Assembly: GCA_020631155.1 (NCBI GenBank)
Contig: JAHDHV010000019.1
Coordinates: forward strand, 1 to 32,645
Reading direction: 5' to 3'
Length of the DNA: 32,645 nucleotides
From: Bacteroidota bacterium
Lineage (GTDB): Bacteria > Bacteroidota > Bacteroidia > Chitinophagales > UBA2359
Shown in pieces: positions 1 through 6,845 of this stretch. A program made the position numbers and the translations under genes. The notes below the pieces were generated by a model. That model searched no databases and was not told the DNA's origin. It worked only from the letters and a program-made list of their open reading frames with translations. Every line of letters begins with the position of its first letter. Positions within the stretch are counted from its first letter, which is position 1.

Positions 1-35
1 GACAGGATTTTTTTTTATTACTGAATGATAATGAT

Positions 36-3000
36 TTAACCTCCCTCCACAATAGCTATTTCTTCTTCTGTTAAGCCATATAATTGGTACACCATTTGGT
101 CAATTTCTTTATTGATTTGCTCTATACTTGTTTTTATGGAAAGGGCTTTCTTCTTTTTTTCATTAAAAAATGTCATCCATTCTTCTTGTTCAACAAGTGT
201 CAGCTTGATTTTAGCCTTTTTTAACTCTTGTAAAAACTGTCGAAAGTCTAGTTCTTCCCAATTCCGAATTTTAGTGGATAACTTTTTAATCGTAAACTTT
301 CCTAATAATAAATTGATAAATTGCACTTTCACATTTTGCAATACGGCACATAACTTCATCATTTCATCCACTTTTATTTCAATGGCTTTTTGATATTTCT
401 TATCAACGATTTTGATGGGCAAATTTGCCAAATAAACCTTTTTTACCTCTGCAAATACTCGTCCTTTTTCTTGGGAAATAGATTGATAGACTACATTCAT
501 CAATTGACTGTTCAAAATGGCTAAAATGTATTTCAAGCTAAAGGCAACATCTTTTTTACCAACATTATACACATTATTTAAATTTATTCTTTTTTCAAAA
601 TCAATAGTCCCAATTAATCTATCAGCCGTTTGTCTCAAAATTATTTTTTCTTCATCAAAAAATGGTGCACTAGCTCTAGGTTCTGCCAGCCATTTTCCAT
701 AGCTCAAATACATTTTAGGGGACTGCAAAAATCTATATCTGTGAAAGTCCTTTCCTATCACACAATTAATGTAGGTTTCGTTTTCTTTTTTTGTAGCTGT
801 AAATATTTTTCCCTTAACTATTTCGGCTGTCTGTTTAGGCTTGCCTTTTCCCCTCTGATACGGCTTAATACCAACAATAATCTGGGCTATCTCTGCTAAT
901 GCTTTAGTATTACGTCTAATTTTTTCTAAATCTATTTTTGTTATTCCTAAATTGTAAGTGCCACTGCTTGAAACGAGCTGATGATAGTCCGTTAAGATAG
1001 GTAATTTCATAGCCTCCTCACTATTTTGGCATTTCTGTAGTAAAATAGGTGCCTTTGCATTAGCCTGCTTTGTCGTTATCCAAGTGACACAGTCACCAAT
1101 ATCTGCATCTTCAAATACTTCATAAAAATATTTGCTAATGCCAATTGTTTTGTAGGTCGTTAAAAACTGCCTTAATTTTTTGAAGTAATGTTGATAGGTA
1201 AATGTTGCTGGAGTAATATATCCTAATAGCCCATTTTTTTTCAAAATTTCTACTCCTTTTTCGTAAAATAAAGAATAAGTATTCACCTGATACTCAAACA
1301 CTTGATACGATTCCAAGTATTTTTTCTCTATCTCCGATAGTGTTGCTCCATAAGGTGGATTCCCCAGCACTATATCAAAACCGCCTTTGTATTCGGTACG
1401 GAAAGCGTATTCATATTCTAGGGGTTGCAACCCCTTGTCCTGTAGCTCCCCCTTGTCCAGAGTAGATAGCCCATGTTTGATGCGGTTCTCCTCTATATAT
1501 TTCACTGTATTCCATAGCTGTTCATTGCTTGTGATTAGTTTTTTGTGGTATTTTTGCGCCCAGAGGGTGAACTTATCCTTCCTATCTATTCCATGAAATT
1601 CCTTGAGCTTTTGAGAGGACTTGCCTTTTAGTTTCCGTACAATATTGGGAATTTCTGCCTCCTCACATACCAACAGTATATGCATGTGATCCTGACAAAT
1701 ATTCATAGCCATCACATTCAAGCCATCATCAACAATAATTTGATTAATGGTATTGATGATGTGTACCTCCTCCTCCAATTCCAGATCATAAGGCTCTCCC
1801 TTTTTCACCTTATAGTCAATCATTCGTTGCGAAGTTCGAGCATTATGCGTTACCCAAGTGATGTGAAACGCCTGCTTATCTTTGGGTTGAAAAATCTGCG
1901 GAAACTCCTTTTGCCAATTAAAAGCTTTATCGCCAGCAACAGATGACTCACCTATCAAAGAATTGCCACACTTAATATTTTTATTTAAATTGTTTAATTT
2001 TCGTCCTTTTTGGGCTGTTCTCAACCACAAAGATAATTTGGCTATATCTACCGACTCCTCATTGATGTCTACACCGAACAAATTATTTTCCAAAATAGCA
2101 TTTTCCACATTGGGAAATACAAAACTCCCCCCTTGCAATTTGGTCTGCCATTCGTCTACCAATCGGTGTTCGGCAATTAAAAATTCCAAGGCTTGATTGA
2201 GGAAAGCCCCACTTCCACAAGCAGGATCGCAAATGGTCAAGTCCAATAAAAAGCGTCTGTAGGTCTCTATTTTATTCAATATTTTTTCTCCCGCCACAGA
2301 TAGTTTTGTTCTTTTTCCTGCCTTAGTTTTACGCCTTTGTTTGTTCTGGAAATTTTGAGAAAAATCAATCTGTAGAAGTTCCAATTGTTCCTTTTTAGTT
2401 GCACATAGCTTGCCGAGCGTATTATCCACAATGTATTTGGTAATGTATTTAGGCGTATAAAAAACACCATCCTTTTTTCGTTTGGTCTTTTTTGCCTCCA
2501 CCTTTCTACCCTCTAGCTCCGCCGTAATTTCCTCGATTTCGTTCAAAGAGTGTTCAAAAATATGCCCCAAAATATTGACACTCACCTCACTTTCAAAATC
2601 ATAGTCGCTTAATTTTTGTGTGTGTTTGGCTAAAATTTCATCATTTATTTGGATATTGTCTAGCACTTTGTCAGCAGCAAATAAACCTCCATTATAGGCA
2701 AAAATATCGTGTTGTTTCCCCTTAAAACCCGTATTCATATAGCCAAAATACTTTTGGTATCGCTGGTATAAAGGTCGGTATTCATCCAATTCTTTTAGTT
2801 TTTGCCATTGTTCAACTATCACACGAATAGAATTAGGTGGCAATAGTAATCTATCTTCTGCAAAGAAGATAAACAGCAGTCTATCCAACAGTTTTTGGGT
2901 CTTTTTGTACAAAGTTAGTTTGTCAAACTGTGGATTTTCTTCGACAATATTTTGGAATAACTCATTTTTAAAAGTAGAGTAGTCTTTGTATAATTTTTTG

Positions 3001-3581
3001 GTGATGGCTTCCTCAATCGTCAGTGATTCCGTTTTGATTTGCTTAGGTAAGCCTTTGAAAATATTATCTTTAGCCAAGCATATCCACAAAAGTTTGAACC
3101 GTTCTTTAGTTAATTGAAACAAATTAAATTCTATAAACTCAACAGAGTTATCAACATAAAATCGCAGTTTTTCAAAATTGGAAATAATCACATATACGGC
3201 AGTCGGCTGGTTGTTTTTATAGCCAAAAGCTTGCCCTTCTACCTTATCTAAGTTACTTGTTTTCGCCCCCTTTAATTCGATAACGGCAATGGGTTGCTTA
3301 TCTATCAAAATAGCTCCATCTGCTTTTTTAGCACCTTTAACGTTTTTTAGCTCAGTTGTTAGGTTAAAATTAGGTTCAGGATTTTTGGTATAACCCAATA
3401 CTTTCACAAATAAATCAATAAGAAATTCCTTTTTACAGAGCTCTTCTTTGGCTTTTTGTATGTTTTGTTGAATTATTGGGTTGTGGAAATGACGTTTAAA
3501 TTGTACCCATGCAGTTTCAATTGTTTCGTCAGTAACTCCCTTCAAATATTTATTGATAACTGATTTTTGGAAAAAACTCAT
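36..3581 (-). CDS. Type IIG restriction-modification enzyme with an internal HUH (IS200/REP-type) domain
   Basis: Single-chain restriction endonuclease and adenine-N6 methyltransferase of 1181 residues. The N-terminal HsdR-like PD-(D/E)XK nuclease shows Asp88 and Glu102-x-Lys104. The methyltransferase has motif X near FYTP (374-377), motif I DPACGSG (452-458) and motif IV NPPY (741-744). A TaqI-like specificity domain follows at about 900-1100, with the typical stretches KMYLSYGKWLAEPRA and YILAILNSQL. In relatives, motifs FNWQKEFP and GGFDIVLGNPPY lie close together. Here about 160 residues (570-729) separate them, and they read as a REP-associated tyrosine transposase domain: FHITWVTHNARTS, the HUH motif DHMHILL (His632, His634), and a tyrosine helix VKYIEENRIKHGL (Tyr695). 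The frame is open throughout, so the fusion looks functional. The restriction assignment is secure; the activity of the inserted domain is inference. Confidence 0.93.
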   Translation of the reverse strand: MSFFQKSVINKYLKGVTDETIETAWVQFKRHFHNPIIQQNIQKAKEELCKKEFLIDLFVKVLGYTKNPEPNFNLTTELKNVKGAKKADGAILIDKQPIAVIELKGAKTSNLDKVEGQAFGYKNNQPTAVYVIISNFEKLRFYVDNSVEFIEFNLFQLTKERFKLLWICLAKDNIFKGLPKQIKTESLTIEEAITKKLYKDYSTFKNELFQNIVEENPQFDKLTLYKKTQKLLDRLLFIFFAEDRLLLPPNSIRVIVEQWQKLKELDEYRPLYQRYQKYFGYMNTGFKGKQHDIFAYNGGLFAADKVLDNIQINDEILAKHTQKLSDYDFESEVSVNILGHIFEHSLNEIEEITAELEGRKVEAKKTKRKKDGVFYTPKYITKYIVDNTLGKLCATKKEQLELLQIDFSQNFQNKQRRKTKAGKRTKLSVAGEKILNKIETYRRFLLDLTICDPACGSGAFLNQALEFLIAEHRLVDEWQTKLQGGSFVFPNVENAILENNLFGVDINEESVDIAKLSLWLRTAQKGRKLNNLNKNIKCGNSLIGESSVAGDKAFNWQKEFPQIFQPKDKQAFHITWVTHNARTSQRMIDYKVKKGEPYDLELEEEVHIINTINQIIVDDGLNVMAMNICQDHMHILLVCEEAEIPNIVRKLKGKSSQKLKEFHGIDRKDKFTLWAQKYHKKLITSNEQLWNTVKYIEENRIKHGLSTLDKGELQDKGLQPLEYEYAFRTEYKGGFDIVLGNPPYGATLSEIEKKYLESYQVFEYQVNTYSLFYEKGVEILKKNGLLGYITPATFTYQHYFKKLRQFLTTYKTIGISKYFYEVFEDADIGDCVTWITTKQANAKAPILLQKCQNSEEAMKLPILTDYHQLVSSSGTYNLGITKIDLEKIRRNTKALAEIAQIIVGIKPYQRGKGKPKQTAEIVKGKIFTATKKENETYINCVIGKDFHRYRFLQSPKMYLSYGKWLAEPRASAPFFDEEKIILRQTADRLIGTIDFEKRINLNNVYNVGKKDVAFSLKYILAILNSQLMNVVYQSISQEKGRVFAEVKKVYLANLPIKIVDKKYQKAIEIKVDEMMKLCAVLQNVKVQFINLLLGKFTIKKLSTKIRNWEELDFRQFLQELKKAKIKLTLVEQEEWMTFFNEKKKKALSIKTSIEQINKEIDQMVYQLYGLTEEEIAIVEGG
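1395..1874 (-). mobile_element. RAYT-like HUH domain embedded in the restriction enzyme gene
   Basis: Residues 570-729 of the restriction enzyme match the order of elements in REP-associated tyrosine transposases (Y1_Tnp fold): an opening strand FHITWVTHNAR, an HUH pair in NICQDHMHILL, the segment IVRKLKGKSSQKLKEF, LWAQKYHKK, and a helix carrying Tyr695 in a YIxxNxxxxGL-like context. It keeps both metal-binding His and a candidate nucleophilic Tyr, so it is not visibly dead. It sits exactly between methyltransferase motifs I and IV, at a surface-loop position, without stop or frameshift. It may be a captured REPtron or a stable, co-opted domain. No target-site duplication could be recognised. 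Confidence 0.8.
1420..1458 (-). repeat. REP-like palindrome with direct repeat inside the coding sequence
   Basis: A perfect 16-bp palindrome, AGGGGTTGCAACCCCT, lies at 1420-1435. The string CCCCTTGTCC occurs at 1431-1440 and again at 1449-1458, an 18-bp period. On the coding strand this is two GGACAAGGGG units, the second running into the palindrome. It is GC-rich in an AT-rich gene, encodes about residues 708-721 (including DKGELQDKGLQPLE), and lies just downstream of the HUH domain. REP palindromes are the usual substrates of this transposase family, so the location is unlikely to be chance. No second copy was seen in the window. Confidence 0.6.
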
Positions 3582-3709
3582 TTTCTTTATTTTCTTTAGA
3601 AAGGCAATGTTGTAAAATTAACTCTTTGTATAAACAAAAATTTCACAGCTAAAAATACAATATAAAATAATATATATTGACTTTTCTGCTAATTTTTTTT
3701 CCTAACAAG

Positions 3710-3737
3710 CAAAAATATTGTATTTTTCAGACTTCAA
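3710..3737 (-). promoter_or_regulatory. Candidate Bacteroidota promoter for the restriction enzyme
   Basis: On the minus strand a TTG (complement of 3735-3737) is followed after 17 nt by TATTTTTG (complement of 3710-3717). This fits the TTG / TAnnTTTG consensus of Bacteroidota primary sigma factors. The implied leader is about 125 nt. Confidence 0.4.
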
Positions 3738-3957
3738 GTAATGTGGTATATTTCAAATGCCATACTTTTCAAACAAACAGTTTGTGCTTACATTTAATAG
3801 GTAGTGGATTCGTGATTAGTAGATTCGTTTTCGGACTTTGTAATTTCTTTTTGGGTGGTTTTTGTAACAAAGTCCTTAACCATTAATGTACTATAAATAT
3901 CTGTTTATTATGTTGTTATGTATGTGTGCTTAAAGTTAAAAGGTAATTCATTTGTAG

Positions 3958-4016
3958 TAATTTCTGCTCTCTAACAGCTAAATATCCAAAGGCAATTAGT
4001 AAGAAAATGAAACATA
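3958..4016 (+). repeat. Dispersed leader block, copy 1
   Basis: TAATTTCTGCTCTC followed by an AGTAAGAAAATGAAACATA segment. Both parts reappear in the reverse complement of 6001-6071, and the second part near 11430-11453. This copy ends 24 nt before the start codon of the lipoprotein at 4041. Confidence 0.5.
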
Positions 4017-4040
4017 ACTTAAAATCTAAGTCTTTATCAA

Positions 4041-4430
4041 ATGAAAAAATGGTCATTAATCATGTTGTTGTGTTTATCTTTTTTATCTTGCATGGACAAA
4101 AAAGACCTTCGTATTCTTGGAGATTGGCGGGTAAACAATCGCTTTTATCAAGCAAGCTACCAAATAGCTAATACCAATGGAAAACTTGTAGGCAAAGTGA
4201 TGCAATACAATGATGGCACTACCAAATATCAATGGGATAATAAAAATCCCAGATATTTATTCAAAAATTTGACATCGAAAGATGGCGTTTTTGTAGATGG
4301 TTATTCGGGAGCAACAATGAAAACCGATGGTTTTAAAATTCAAATTCAGGTGCTTCACGAAGATACATTAAACACAACGCTTTTCACAAATCATCATCCA
4401 ACATCAGAAATCTGGATAAGAAAAAAATAA
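4041..4430 (+). CDS. Small lipoprotein of unknown function
   Basis: A 129-residue exported lipoprotein. The leader MKKWSLIMLLCLSFLSC ends in a lipobox with Cys17 as the lipid-modified residue, followed by MDKKDL. The mature part is short and strand-rich (GDWRVNNRFYQ, GKLVGKVMQYNDG, TSEIWIRKK). This resembles the small beta-barrel or DUF2147-like lipoproteins of Bacteroidota, but I cannot assign a family firmly. It is the first gene of a tight three-gene run: the next gene starts 5 nt after its stop, so joint transcription is likely. The start is clear because the signal peptide begins at it. Confidence 0.75.
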   Translation: MKKWSLIMLLCLSFLSCMDKKDLRILGDWRVNNRFYQASYQIANTNGKLVGKVMQYNDGTTKYQWDNKNPRYLFKNLTSKDGVFVDGYSGATMKTDGFKIQIQVLHEDTLNTTLFTNHHPTSEIWIRKK

Positions 4431-4435
4431 ATAAT

Positions 4436-5554
4436 ATGAAATCTATATTGTTTCGATTAGCAGCATTTTGCTGGTTAATTTTTGCTATCATAGCTTGTGG
4501 CAAAGAAGAAACGCCCACTAACCCCATCACTGTTGACATCAATCCCGTTAATGTAAATGAGCGTGGTTTTGAATTATTAGAAAAAATGCAAGGGCATTGG
4601 ATTGGCTACAATAAAGTACTAAGTTGGGAATGGGATTGGTTTGCTTTTGACTATCGGTCTATATCCCCATCTCATGTATTTGGCATTTACGAAGGCGGTA
4701 CGATGGGCAACCTATTCACCTCTTTTTTTGCTGCCGATTTTAATGGGACGCGTACCATAATGGCAAGAAATGGCGGTGTATTGAGTGGCATTTATCGGAC
4801 CAGTTATTTTGTATTGGACAGTGTGCGCGCTGAAAATGGCGAAAATTATTACCGCTTGGTTGATGCGGTAGGTGGAGAAAACACCATGTATATGGAATTG
4901 GTATTCAGCAAAGATAGCCTAAATTGGAACGCTTACACTAGCCGATTGGGGGAAAATGCTATGCCTAGCCGACATTTTAGTTTTAAAGGCACTAAAAAAC
5001 ATTTACAACTCGCAGAAACTGCTGCTACAACCGTAAACTTTCCACAAAATACCTCAACTTGGGATTTTTCCAATGGTTTTCAAGCCGATCATCTATATGT
5101 AATTCCTGAGCAAAGTCGCGCCAAATCTGCCTCTTTTTTAGCGCAAGCCAATGAAAACGATGTATTTACATTGGCTAACGAATCTGGCGATCCATTTCGG
5201 ATTCAAGACCACCCCTATCTAGGGTTTTTGCAAGTAGATATTGATAAAAATACACAAATACAAGAAGATAAATTATTTATTTACCTATCATTTGAGCCAC
5301 TCACAGATACAAATGGATTTTTTACCTTAGATGCGTTTGATAGTGTGTTATTATTTCCCGATATAGCAGCGTCTAAAGATAATTTTCAGTTTACTTATTT
5401 ACATCCAGGAACCTATTACGTAACAGTGATCGCCGATCATAATGGCGATAATATACCGGGCGAAGGAGATATTACGCATATCAGCCAAAAAATAGATATT
5501 TTACCTAAGCAAGAACATCAAATTTCTATTACTAATATAAACATTCAAAATTAA
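4436..5554 (+). CDS. Lipoprotein with C-terminal beta-sandwich-like region, unknown function
   Basis: A 372-residue lipoprotein with leader MKSILFRLAAFCWLIFAIIAC (lipobox IIAC, Cys21). Residues about 43-190 form an aromatic-rich N-terminal region beginning FELLEKMQGHWIGYNKV. It reads like a lipocalin- or THAP4-type beta barrel that measures 'how much of X remains', but this is only an impression. The C-terminal third (about 245-372) contains HPGTYYVTVIADHNGDN, typical of an Ig-like or carboxypeptidase-regulatory sandwich with an acidic calcium-loop look (DHNGDNIPGEGD). Its TAA stop overlaps the ATG of the next gene (TAATG), which indicates translational coupling to the cytochrome. I do not recognise a specific function. 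Confidence 0.75.
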   Translation: MKSILFRLAAFCWLIFAIIACGKEETPTNPITVDINPVNVNERGFELLEKMQGHWIGYNKVLSWEWDWFAFDYRSISPSHVFGIYEGGTMGNLFTSFFAADFNGTRTIMARNGGVLSGIYRTSYFVLDSVRAENGENYYRLVDAVGGENTMYMELVFSKDSLNWNAYTSRLGENAMPSRHFSFKGTKKHLQLAETAATTVNFPQNTSTWDFSNGFQADHLYVIPEQSRAKSASFLAQANENDVFTLANESGDPFRIQDHPYLGFLQVDIDKNTQIQEDKLFIYLSFEPLTDTNGFFTLDAFDSVLLFPDIAASKDNFQFTYLHPGTYYVTVIADHNGDNIPGEGDITHISQKIDILPKQEHQISITNINIQN

Positions 5555-5892
5555 TGAAAAGAGTATCAGTCATTTTTAGTCTATCCATTTTTTTATGGGT
5601 TGTAATATTTTCAAGTTGTGGAGAAGACGATAATCCAACCCCAACAGCAGTTACTTATTCGGCAGATATAGCCACTATTATGAATAATTACTGTATCACC
5701 TGCCATAGCGGAGCCGAGCCTACCGCCGATTTGAGCTTGGATAATTATATAAATGTAAAAACAGTAGCCGAATCAGGTATTTTAATTACTCGCATCAATG
5801 ATGGTACCAATCCTATGCCGCCAAGTGGTTTGATGCCCGAAGATAAACGCCAAAAAATCCAAGAATGGATAGATGATGGATTGCAGCAATAA
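5554..5892 (+). CDS. Small c-type cytochrome lipoprotein
   Basis: A 112-residue protein with leader ending IFSSC (Cys22 lipobox), then a single haem-c attachment motif CITCH (Cys47, Cys50, His51). NPMPPSGLMP (Met88 or Met94 as candidate distal ligand) and the terminal helix KIQEWIDDG follow. This is the layout of the short mono-haem domains common in Bacteroidota as periplasmic electron carriers or as domains of planctomycete-type cytochromes. It would be anchored to the outer face of a membrane and matured by the cytochrome c machinery. It overlaps the preceding lipoprotein stop by one base, so the three proteins probably work together. No oxidase or dehydrogenase partner is nearby. Confidence 0.85.
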   Translation: MKRVSVIFSLSIFLWVVIFSSCGEDDNPTPTAVTYSADIATIMNNYCITCHSGAEPTADLSLDNYINVKTVAESGILITRINDGTNPMPPSGLMPEDKRQKIQEWIDDGLQQ

Positions 5893-6000
5893 GGTCTGTT
5901 TCCAATACTGTTTTTTTCACTTACTTTAACAGTTCGTGGGTTCGTGATTGGGCAAATTTATTAATAGTAATTATTTTTAAGTGAGTTCCATAACGACAGC

Positions 6001-6071
6001 GGTATGTTTCATTTCATTCCCTTCCCAACACTTTGTTTCTAAAATTGCTATTTCGAGAGCAGAAATTAGTT
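6001..6071 (-). repeat. Dispersed leader block, inverted copy 2
   Basis: Read on the minus strand this matches 3958-4016 at its start (TAATTTCTGCTCTC) and 11406-11453 over about 43 bp. The second match runs from AAATAGCNATTTTAGAAACA to GAAGNNAATGAAAT with about five mismatches. Unlike the other copies, it does not sit in front of a gene in its own orientation. Confidence 0.6.
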
Positions 6072-6180
6072 AAAAAAAATTTCTCCACTTGGAACTTTTT
6101 TTAAAAAAACTGATGTTATAAAAGCATTAGTAAGCAACAGAGAAATCTAAGATTTGATATAAAATATTGATTATCAAAAT

Positions 6181-6215
6181 CTTGTGTCTTAAATCTTATA
6201 TCTTGTGTCTTACAT
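6181..6215. repeat. Heptad-periodic tract
   Basis: Five 7-bp units in register: CTTGTGT, CTTAAAT, CTTATAT, CTTGTGT, CTTACAT. This is the same family, in complement, as the AGAYNNG tracts found after other genes. Confidence 0.65.
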
Positions 6216-6237
6216 CTAATCAAAAAAATACAATACC

Positions 6238-6345
6238 ATGAATAACAAAATGAATCTTTCACGTTTGCGAGGCGGCAGGCAAGTCAGCCTCCACAATGGC
6301 AGGAATACGTATTGGATGTGCAACATTTTTTTAAATACTTTCTGA
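6238..6345 (+). CDS. Possible 35-residue ORF
   Basis: An ATG 22 nt after a heptad tract opens a 35-codon frame, MNNKMNLSRLRGGRQVSLHN and on to YWMCNIFLNTF, ending at TGA. The A-rich leader before the ATG looks like leaders of neighbouring real genes. The middle (CGAGGCGGCAGGCAAGTCAGCCTCC region) is markedly richer in GC than its surroundings and contains a GAGGC/GCCTC inverted repeat, so a structured or repeat origin is equally possible. I recognise no family and cannot show that it is translated. Confidence 0.22.
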   Translation: MNNKMNLSRLRGGRQVSLHNGRNTYWMCNIFLNTF

Positions 6346-6487
6346 GTAGGTAAGTTTTGTTATTGGATACCTTTCTTTCTATTTTTTTCTTCTAAAATAA
6401 TTGTCAACCTATATCATTAGGCCATAGCAAGCTTTCCTACCTTTCTTTATTTTTTTCATTATTTGTATTAATTTAAGTCTTTGTATA

Positions 6488-6650
6488 AGAGGCTGCCTTG
6501 ATTTTATCCTTTGGCTTAAAAAATGTGTCTTTTGCCCCCAAATTTCGCCTTTTTATCGACACATAGCACCACTATGTATCTCAAAAAACGCTACATTTGG
6601 TAACAAAAACCATCATTTTCAGCTTCAAAAACAAAATCAAGACAACCTCT
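6488..6650. mobile_element. 163-bp foldback (MITE-like) element
   Basis: The ends are inverted repeats: AGAGGCTGCCTTGATTTT at the left, and AGAGGTTGTCTTGATTTT on the opposite strand at the right (16 of 18 match). The whole element is symmetric: a 79-nt left arm (6488-6566), a 5-nt loop CACCA (6567-6571) and a 79-nt right arm (6572-6650). The arms agree without gaps at about 53 of 79 positions, and the innermost pair is ACATAG/CTATGT. Most arm differences are C/T, so the minus-strand transcript would pair better through G-U. It has no coding capacity and no clear target duplication. Part of a second copy is at 18712-18758. Confidence 0.75.
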
Positions 6651-6742
6651 AAAAACCATTTAGCAAAATCCAAGTAAGTGCACTAACATTTGTATGGATT
6701 TTAATTTTGTTTTAAAAAGTACTTTTAAATAAGTGGTTTAAG

Positions 6743-6800
6743 TTAAACAACTATTAGACTTATTATAAATAATCGCAATAAGTCTTATATCTAAATACTT
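6743..6800 (+). repeat. 26-bp TAAAC block with heptad remnant, copy A
   Basis: Positions 6743-6768 match 12723-12748 at 23 of 26 bases (TAAACRACTATTRGAYTTAT onward). AGTCTTATATCTAAATACTT follows, corresponding to the end of the heptad tract in the other copy. It ends 45 nt before the PcfJ-like start codon. Confidence 0.6.
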
Positions 6801-6845
6801 TAAAGCAAAAAATGGTTTGAGCTAAAGGCTTCAAAACGAACAGCT

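Larger units (their letters stand above)
3582..4040. other. Divergent intergenic region between restriction gene and lipoprotein operon
   Basis: No convincing gene is present. The left part is the leader of the minus-strand restriction gene with a plausible promoter at 3710-3737. TGGATTCGTGATT at 3805-3817 recurs with one mismatch at 5937-5949. The right part (3958-4016) is a copy of a dispersed leader block. Confidence 0.6.
5893..6845. other. Repeat-rich intergenic region
   Basis: About 950 bp without a convincing long gene. In order it holds: TTCCAATACTGTT (5900-5912, also at 14944-14956); a TTCGTGG-type motif (5931-5949); an inverted copy of the leader block (6001-6071); a heptad tract (6181-6215); a 35-codon ORF (6238-6345); a foldback element (6488-6650); and a copy of the 26-bp TAAAC block (6743-6800). 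It looks like a landing site for small repeats. Confidence 0.7.

Noticed and set aside
1395-1874. HUH segment as a frameshifted or disrupting transposon
   Set aside because: The frame is continuous, both neighbours align at the motifs expected, and no stop or duplicated target is visible, so it is a fusion rather than a disruption.
6488-6650. Foldback element as a complete insertion sequence
   Set aside because: It is too short, without an open frame or recognisable target duplication; called a non-autonomous element only.
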